Assembly (NCBI GenBank): GCA_029582165.1 | Contig: CM055893.1 | Coordinates: 25,209,179-25,273,178, forward strand | Reading direction: 5' to 3' | Source: Portulaca oleracea | Taxonomy: Eukaryota; Streptophyta; Magnoliopsida; Caryophyllales; Portulacaceae | DNA length: 64,000 nucleotides | Part shown: piece after piece, positions 56,189 through 64,000 of the stretch | How positions within the stretch are numbered: position 1 is the first letter of the stretch | How the letters are laid out: each line of letters starts with the position of its first letter | The notes under the pieces: generated by a model | Told to the model about the DNA's origin: nothing | Database searches by the model: none | The model's input: only the letters and a program-made list of their open reading frames with translations | Made by a program: the position numbers and the translations under genes

Positions 56189-59100
56189 TGTAAAACCTCA
56201 AGTTTTAGGAAGAACAAAACCGTTAGGAGTGTTACCGAACCGTTAGGTCTGAGCTTAAGTTTCGAGGACGAAACTTCTTTTAAGGAGGTAATGATGTAAA
56301 ACCCCGAAAAATCCAAAGATGTTGACCGTGACGTCGTTAGTAAATTAGGGTTGACTTCGTTATTTACTACTATTTGTTTGTGTTTAATTTTTTTTTTCTT
56401 AACGCTTGAGCTCGTAGGACCGTTGAGGGGCTAACAAGGGTAGAATAGTAATTTCCGTTGGTTAATATTATTATGTGATTAATTACGTGAATATTATTTG
56501 CTATGTGATTATATGATTATTAGTATTAATATTATTATTACTATTATTATTATTAGTTGTTTTTAGAAAAGAAAAATCAGATTTTCTTATTGGGTTGGAT
56601 TAGGAGTGGGATTAGTATAGTTGGGCCTTTATTAGACTAATATAAAAACCCCTCTCTCTCTTCCTCAAACCCTAATCTAAACCCAAACCCTAACCCTAGC
56701 CTTCACCCCCTCTCTCTCTGCCGTGAACCTGCACCGGCCACCAGGGAGCCGGAGCGCCGCCGCCTGCATCGCCGGCAACCACCGCAACCACCATCACCAT
56801 CTTCTTTCTCTCCCTCGTCCTTCTCTCTCACCATCTGATTTCCGTCGCTGTGCACCACCACCAACCGCCACCCAGGCCGTCGCCATCGACTCCCGACCAC
56901 CAGACGACCGCCGCGCAACCCTCGCCAGCACCGAAAACCGCCCCGACGCGAAGAAGCAGCCACCGTTGCTTGAAGTCGCTGCTGAGTTCGACCCCAACCA
57001 CCACCGTCCACGCCGACACCAGTCGACCACCTCCGACGAACCCCGACGCCAACCACCCAAAGCCGCCATCACGGTCCACCGCTTCGACACGCCCAATCGC
57101 GGAAAACCCGCAGCCTAAACCCTACGTAAACCCTAAATCTATTTTAATATTTTTCTTTCTTTACTTCTTTTTTTTCTGTTTTATTATTATTATTATTATT
57201 GTTATTCTTTTACCAAATCTTGTAATATGAGGGTGTAATTTATTAAGTTATAAATTGTAATTATTCTTGTTCTTGTGTAGTAATATTTAATTAAATTCTT
57301 GATTAAATTATTATGTGTAAATTATTAATTGTTATGTGTAATTTTATGTTGTAAATTGTAATTAGATTAGGTTGTAATAGTTGGTTATTAGGTTTAAAAG
57401 TGGTTCTTTAATATTCTTTATATTCTTTATATGAACCTTTTTAGACCACAATATTATTGTATGTACGAATTTGGAAATTTATTACCTAGGTTAAATTCTT
57501 GAATTCTTGATTAGTAGATACATGTACTATGTACTTTATTTTACTTGTTCTTTAAGCCTTTCTTGATTCTTGATTAAAGAAACCGCATGTTTAACCACCT
57601 TTGTTTTACTTCGTGAAATTCTTGTTGTAATGTTATAATCTTATAACTAATTCATGTTTTAAAGTCTTTAAAACTTTGTTTACGTGGTTATTGTTCTAAG
57701 AATTTTTTTTATTTCCTTGTACGACTTAGGTTTTTTTTAATTAAAGTGTTATTAAAGTGTCTTTCATGTTTTCTAAATTAAGTTTACTTCTACAAGTTTA
57801 ATTGTTGGACCTAAGTTAAGTTGGACCTTATATCTTAGACCCTAAGTATCGTTTTGAGCCCAAATTAGAACCCCAAGGCCGTTTGGTAAAGGTTAGAACC
57901 AAAATAACAAATTAAATTAATAACCGTTATCGGGACAGTTTCGTTAGTGTCTAAAGATCGAGTCACCACGGCTAGTGTAGTTACCTTTTTATCGAGCCCT
58001 TTTAACTGGAGGTTCCCTTAGATGGTAGGAACCAAAGGAATTTTACGGATCGAACGTTCGTTTTGTATAGCCCGAGTTATAACCGTTTTACCAGAAACCT
58101 GTCAGAACTGGACCAATTGTGAAGAGGGGTGTTTTTAGAGTCCTTCGCGACTGATTTGGGCTTAGCCATCAACATAGAAATTTTAGTAGACATCCTGAGG
58201 TTTCTGAAAAGTCCAGAATCAGACCCATAGGATGTCAGGAAGTCGAGTTGTGACCCATTTTATGTGAACGTTATAATCTGTCCTCTGTTTGCTTTTATTT
58301 ATGAAAATGTTTGAGTAAATTTTATGTGTGAACTTGTTCCTTGAATGTGTTAAGTGTAAACCATAAATGATAGGAACCTAAGTGTTCCTAAGGGATGGGT
58401 TAGGTAGTTGATAGTTAATACTAACTTCGTTAGAACGCGTTTTGATTAGATAATTATTCTTATTCTAGGCCCGAGTTAGTGCGAGACGTTAGCGAGCTCA
58501 AGTGTGTTCTTCTTTTTGCTGTGCTGTGAAGTATATCAGGTAATGTCTATGCTCTAATCCCCACCGGGATGCTCTTTAAATGTGTTTTAATGTTTTCTAA
58601 TCTGTTTTGAGAATTGACTCCCGAATGGGACTTTTGTGGAAATGTGACCATCTGCTTTGGATAACTGATTGTTTTTGTTTGTGCTTTGATTTTATTGAGT
58701 TGGGAAATTGGATGGTCTTTTATCAACGGTTTTATTATTGGTTTTGATAATCTGGGTTGGGTTTGACTTGAGAGTTGCGAGATGAGTGTGAATAATGAAT
58801 TAGTAATTCAAAGTGGAAACATAAAGCGGATTGTTGTTTTGATGCCTTTGAGAGGCTAATATTCATGCGGGTGATAACCCCGAGATCAGGATTCGATGCC
58901 TGTATGGGTTATGTGCCAGGAGATCAGGGTTTCATCCCTGATATAGGATAGAGGTTATGATGCCCTTGATGGGCGACTGTTTGATGCCTTTGAGAGGCTA
59001 ATATTCATGCGTGTGATAACCCAGAGATCCGGAATCGATGCCTGTATGGGTTATGTGCAAGGAGATCATGGTTGCATCACGATATAGGATAGTTGTTATG

Positions 59101-59604
59101 ATGCCTTTGGCAGGCGATGTTCTTTTTGGATTTGATCTCCCGCCCGCGACTTAAAATATGGATTGAATGGGTTGAGGAAAACAGTTAAGGGTTAAAGGTT
59201 TGAGAAATGGTTTGACTTGTTCCCTCTCCACAAAATGAATTGAAATGAGCTTAAACTGTTTTAAACGTTAGGGGTAGACATTATTGAGATTTCCCCCTCA
59301 TTTTTGAAATGTTTTGTTTTCAGGTGAAGATCTATATGTTGAGGACGGGAATTAGAAGTGAGGACGTCATCGTTAATTACGTTGTTTTATGAGAAACTTG
59401 AAGTTAGTTTGAGGTTTATTTTATAAGTATGAGTTTGTTAGTTTGTTTTATCGTTATCAGACAGTTGTAGTTTCCTTCTCGCCTTGTATTCCTTCGGGGA
59501 TACGGCAGTGACGCTCCATAAGAATTATGAGTCTTCCGCTAATTTTGTCTGTTAACGTTAGTTTGACTTTGACTATTCTATAATTGAATTTTCGGGGCGT
59601 TAAA
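56189..59604 (+). repeat. 5' LTR of L1
   Basis: Starts TGTAAAACCTCAAG and ends GGGGCGTTAA just before the PBS. The first 106 bases end in a copy of the internal polypurine tract and a second LTR-like start (TGTAAAACCCC at 56295). A TATAAAAACCC box lies near 56641, followed by AAACCCTAA-type motifs (56667-56701) and a GC-rich patch to 57120 that is open in most frames but not coding. A tandem duplication lies at 58839-59118. Confidence 0.8.
58839..59118. repeat. 143-bp tandem duplication in L1 LTR
   Basis: Two copies of a unit beginning GATGCCTTTGAGAGGCTAAT (58839-58981 and 58982-59118), about 90% alike by eye. Also present in the 3' LTR from about 63768. Confidence 0.88.
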
Positions 59605-59607
59605 AAA

Positions 59608-59619
59608 TGGTATCAGAGC
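59608..59619 (+). other. Primer binding site of L1, tRNA-Met
   Basis: TGGTATCAGAGC, directly after the 5' LTR. Confidence 0.9.
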
Positions 59620-62600
59620 TCTGGGTTGCGACCTGGTAGCTCCTAAGAGTCCCTTAGGTTTAGTTAGACCTTAGGATGCTACGTTCGGAGTGATGAGTGT
59701 AGGATGGGAGTATGGTATGTTTGTCTGTTTCTTGGATTTCGTATATGTTGCAAGTGCGTGCTTGATTATTTTATTTTTCATATGTTGAGTTGCATCGACT
59801 TGATTGTTTCTTCATGTTTCGATTAATGTGTTTAATTTTTAATTTTTTGTTTCGATTTATTATTTCTCGGACCAAGAGGTGTTATGCGTTAAGTTAATAT
59901 TATTGATGGAGTATGATATTGAATATTTGGGAATATTATGTTCGATTGAATCTCTCGAGTATCTCTATTAAACACTTTGGATTTAGTTAAGGTTTCAAAT
60001 TGTATTTATGGGTTTTTGGTGTATGGACTATGATGATTGGGGATGAATTTTGACTTATGGAGCTGGGGAATACTTGAAAATTCCTATGGAAGTTGGCCTT
60101 TGATTTTAATTTTGGTTTTGGGGTTAAATTCATGTTTGTGATCTAACGCGATTCATCCTAAGACGAGGTCTTGGGTTAGAGGAATCTTTGTAAGAAAAGT
60201 GTAGGTTAATGCTTGAGTTGAGGGGTATAGTTGGAGTGAACGTTTTGTGCTTAATCTCGTGGTTGATTTGATTTTAGGTGGTACGGTAAGTTGGAGACTT
60301 TCTGTATGTTTGAATGAACATTGTTTCATTGAAGTATTGAGAGAAGATGAAGGGCTTCAGAATAATATTGGGATTATGATTGGTTTTGATCAGGATATGG
60401 AGTTTCAAGGACCACTTTAAAGGAAAAAAAAAAGAACTTGATTTTGAGATAAAGGTTGAGATGAACATTTTGTTGATAATCGTACTTTTAAACTAGACTT
60501 TTGGATGTCGATTCTGAGGCTTCGAGCTAAGGATTAAAATTAATTTTGGTTCCTAGAGTATTGGAGTAAGTGAATACTTTTAAGGTAATGTTGAGCTAAA
60601 CATCTTTCAAGGTTGTTGTAATTATAGGGATCTTAAGTTGTATTAAGGTCATGAATCAAGGATGTGAGGAAACGTGTGGTGGAAAAAAAAGGGGTTTCTT
60701 TTTCTAGTTATGTAATGGTTGAGGGCGATGTTATTGAAGTGGAATGGTGCAATTACTATTATTATGTTATCTACAAGTTTGGAAGTTGTCTGGGTGATTA
60801 GATCTTTAAGAAAAACAAAGTGATACTTTGAAAGGGTCTTATTCACTGTGGGATGGAGATGTACTGGGGCTGTAACTATTTGATTTTAATATTTCTCCCT
60901 TGAATGTTTAAAGTGAGTTTCTGTTGTACATCACGATTCAGGGTCTTATATACTTACTAGCATCCATATATATGCAAACATGTGAGTCTATGTACGTAAC
61001 TGTCTATTCCCTATTGCGAGCCTTTTATTTATGATTGTGTACATAAAGTGAGTCGATCGTCTGAGAAGTGCGCATAACCCATGATGAAAGCTGCAGGTAT
61101 TTGATGCCCACAATACTGTTTGAATCCCACCTGGTTAAGTTCGGTATGAATATCATTTGATTGGCCTGTCTGAATGTTTTTTGGGATAATCTATTTACAT
61201 TTGATGAATCTGTGGAAATATTATTTGATCGAATCTATTGAGTACCATCCAACTGAGTTCGTTTGATTATCGCATGTTTATTGGAGCAATTTCTTTCTTT
61301 GATTTATCAATATCTGTTGATGATGATGTCTATTATCCAGAACTATTAGGGAAGAAATTAGACGTAATGAGTATGTAGTGCTTAAGATATTGGAGGAGCT
61401 GAGTGAAGTGTTGGATCATGTCTGGTTACTTATATTAGGTTAGGGAGATTACCGTTAATGGAAGATAAATGATGAGACGTACGAAGTAGGTTATTGTCTA
61501 ACACAGGTCCCTATACTTTTTGTGCTTGAAACACGTGGTGGATTTGATAATTACCATTACTAGTGGTTCTCAAATAGAAGTGGTGATTAAGAATGATTTT
61601 GATGGTTTAAGTACATGAAAGCTCTTAAGTTACAGTTGAGTATAACTTGAAATAGCAATATTTGGAGTCAAATAGATACTATAAAGGTTTATCAGGATAA
61701 GCTCGATTCTTGTTGGAGGCATTGGTTGGTGTAACATTATTCGAGTTTCGAGGACGAAACTCATTTTGAATGGGTTGAGAGGGTAATGATTGGCAAGTGC
61801 TAGTTCTTATTAGGCATATGTAAGATAAGGGAAAAGTCTCATTTGGCGTGGTTAAGCGTTTTGGAGTTAAATGGTGGTTTGGTAAATTAATTACAGTGTT
61901 AATCATGTCTTGGGTTGTCAATCTTAGCTTTTGGTCTTTCTATTAGATCAAAACATAAGGTTTATGTGTCATTTGAGGCGCTAGGTTAGTGATCCGACAT
62001 TATTAATGTGAATTTCTCTTTCTCTTACGAATAATAAGGTTGTCTCGAGGAAGTTATGTCGTATGGTTATATATTATTAAATAGTCTTGTGGTGGTTGAC
62101 ATAATGGGGATCTCGTCATTGGAAGGGAAGAGAATTGTACAGTCGCATTAGAGGAAAACTAAAAATTTTGGTCTTACTTGAGTTATCAAGGGAAACTATT
62201 GAAAACTATCGTTATTTTATGTTACCCTAGCACAGAAGCAAAAGACTTGTTTTGAGAGGTGACTATTGGGATCTTATAACATTTTGGGTGTTGGTAATTA
62301 TCAGTTTGGTGTGTTCTAAAGATCTTATTCCATGATTTTAGAAGATCAATATTGGGAAGATTAGGGTAAAGTTGGATTTAGACTTGGTTATAAGTTGTTG
62401 AGTCTACTAGGGACGTTCATTGTGAGAGCGACTATAAGCAATACCTCTGGGGAATGGGATGTGTTTCTTTTCCTTGTTTCGTTATGTGTTGCAAGTGCAT
62501 GCATTTTGTTTTGACATATGGTATATGCCATATCACCACCTTTGCTATGAACACGAGACTTTAGCTCCTCTAAAAGACTTGCAAACCCGAGGTGGGTACG
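59620..62600 (+). other. Non-coding interior of L1
   Basis: No retroelement protein motif was seen in any frame. Short open stretches are scattered and lack family features. Confidence 0.55.
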
Positions 62601-62629
62601 GAATACAACCCCAAGGAGGGCCTGACACA

Positions 62630-62850
62630 AGAACAAGACCTCTGATGAGAGTTCGGAAGCCGAAAGAGGACTTGATCTACGAGGAGCAGCCGCAAGAGAT
62701 TTTAGATTTTTGAGAGAAGTCGCTTCACAGAAAAACCGTCCTTCTAATACCATGGTATGCGCCACAACTAAAGCAATTTAGGAAGCCACGGAAGATATGG
62801 GATTGAAGCAATCCACACATATTCAACACATAAGATGCATCAAGTTTCGA
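62630..62850 (+). pseudogene. Decayed chromodomain end of pol in L1
   Basis: One frame reads IYEEQPQEILDFREK and then, after a frameshift, EATEDMGLKQ. The spacing resembles the YEE-P--ILD-R ... EAT-E--M order of plant chromodomains, as in G1. It is followed by the GAGGACGAAAC phrase that precedes chromovirus polypurine tracts. A weak, eye-based match. Confidence 0.4.
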
Positions 62851-62985
62851 GGACGAAACTTCTTTTAAGGAGGTAATGATGTAAAACCTCAAGTTTTAGG
62901 AAGAACGGAACCGTTAAGATTGTTACCGAACCGTTAGGTCTGAGCTTAAGTTTCAAGGACGAAACTTCTTTTAAGGAGGTAATGA
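62845..62985 (+). other. Duplicated polypurine tract at the L1 3' LTR start
   Basis: ACTTCTTTTAAGGAGGTAA occurs before TGTAAAACCTC (62880) and again 106 bases later before TGTAAAACCCC (62986). The same 106-base block starts the 5' LTR (56189-56294). Confidence 0.9.
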
Positions 62986-64000
62986 TGTAAAACCCCGAAA
63001 AATCCAAAGATGTTGACCGTGACGTCGTTAGTAAATTAGCGTTGACTTCGTTATTTACTACTATTTGTTTGTGTTTAATTTTTTTTTCTTAACGCTTGAG
63101 CTCGTAGGACCGTTGAGGGGCTAACAAGGGTAGAATAGTAATTTCCGCTGGTTAATATTATTATGTGATTAATTACGTGAATATTATTTGCTATGTGATT
63201 ATATGATTATTAGTATTAATATTATTATTACTATTATTATTATTATTAGTTGTTTTTAGAAAAGAAAAATCAGATTTTCTTATTGGGTTGGATTAGGAGT
63301 GGGATTAGTATAGTTGGGCCTTTATTAGACTAATATAAAAACCCCTCTCTCTCTCCCTCAAACCCTAATCTAAACCCAAACCCTAACCCTAGCCTTCACC
63401 CTCTCTCCAAGCTCTCTCTCTGCCGTGAACCTGAACCGGCCACCAGGGAGCCGGAGCGCCGCCGCCTCCATCGCCGGCAACCACCGCAACCACCGGGATG
63501 CTCTTTAAATGTGTTTTAATGTTTTCTAACTGCTTTGAGAATTGCATCCCGAATGGGACTTTTGTGGAAATGTGACCATCCGCTTTGGATAAGATTGTTT
63601 TTGTTTGTGCTTTGATTTTATTGAGTTGGGAAATTGGATGGTCTTTTATCAACGGTTTTATTATTGGTTTTGATAATCTGGGTTGGGTTTGACTTGAGAG
63701 TCGCGAGATGAGTGTGAATAATGAATTAGTAATTCAAAGTGGAAACATAAAGCGGGTTGTTGTTTAGATGCCTTTGAGAGGCTAATATTCATGCGGGTGA
63801 TAACCCCGAGATCAGGATTCGATGCCTGTATGGGTTATGTGCCAGGAGATCAGGGTTTCATCCCTGATATAGGATAGAGGTTATGATGCCCTTGATGGGC
63901 GATCGCTTGATGCCTTTGAGAGGCTAATATTCATGCGTGATAACCCCAGATCGATCGATGCTGTATGGGTTATGTTCGGAGATCGTGGTTGCATCCCCGA
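62880..64000 (+). repeat. 3' LTR of L1, with internal deletion, partial
   Basis: Matches the 5' LTR, but jumps at about 63492 from the GC-rich patch (equivalent of 56792) to the equivalent of 58566, a loss of about 1.77 kb with CCACC at both ends. It continues past the window end. Confidence 0.88.

Larger units (their letters stand above)
56189..64000 (+). mobile_element. Large retrotransposon derivative L1 (runs off window)
   Basis: LTRs of about 3.4 kb (5' LTR 56189 to about 59604; 3' LTR from 62880) flank 3.27 kb of almost non-coding sequence. There is a tRNA-Met primer site and a duplicated polypurine tract. No gag, protease, RT or integrase was found; only a decayed pol end remains. It is therefore a non-autonomous derivative of a chromovirus-type element. 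The right end and TSD are outside the window. Confidence 0.85.

Noticed and set aside
56703..57230. Several overlapping frames of 80-140 codons on both strands
   Set aside because: A GC-rich patch downstream of the L1 TATA box with few stops by composition; low-complexity His/Pro/Arg or Gly/Val/Arg proteins, no family, and deleted in the 3' LTR.

Overview
This window is repeat-rich nuclear DNA from a plant, most likely a eudicot. It is AT-rich, packed with Ty3/gypsy and Ty1/copia LTR retrotransposons, solo LTRs and small DNA transposons, with tRNA-Met and tRNA-Asp type primer sites. I recognise one ordinary host gene: an intronless seven-bladed WD40 protein of the JINGUBANG type at 53569-54804 on the minus strand. 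I cannot name the species.

Left part (1-17.2 kb). 1-4036 is a decayed non-autonomous gypsy element with one gag-plus-tail reading frame. 4092-4850 is a gypsy gag-protease relic. 5420-9480 is a complete but gag-only Ty1/copia element with a 5-bp target-site duplication (TSD). 9486-10760 is a minus-strand LTR relic. Two Mutator-like foldback MITEs, each with a perfect 9-bp TSD, sit at 12511-12914 and 16653-17082. Between them a solo LTR (14528-15835, TSD CACCT) has landed in an older LTR, next to a CACTA-type end.

Centre (17.25-47.03 kb). This is one nested tower. The host is a minus-strand chromodomain-type Ty3/gypsy element, 17258-47026, with LTRs of about 4.05 kb and a perfect TSD ACTTT. 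Three younger insertions sit inside it: a tRNA-Asp-primed Tat/Athila-like non-autonomous element in the 3' LTR (18120-24751), a gag-only gypsy element in the host gag (31632-37624, TSD TTAAC), and a 3.6-kb solo LTR in the 5' LTR (43263-46889, TSD CAAGC). The two host LTRs serve as empty-site controls for each other.

Right part (47-64 kb). A copia pol relic (47755-50641) is interrupted by a hAT-like MITE and by a CACTA-like MITE with TSD TCC. An AT-rich stretch with inverted short repeats follows, then the WD40 gene with a TATA box and an ABRE/G-box. Next is a CACTA left end (55333) cut by a large retrotransposon derivative that starts at 56189 and leaves the window.

The most unusual signal is in LTR promoter regions. 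A roughly 118-bp stem-loop is shared by two otherwise different element families, and GC-rich palindromic motif clusters lie upstream of the TATA box in at least five LTR types. One solo LTR is a mosaic of these parts. This suggests that U3 control modules have been exchanged among retroelement families in this genome. All family assignments come from reading the sequence; no database search was run.
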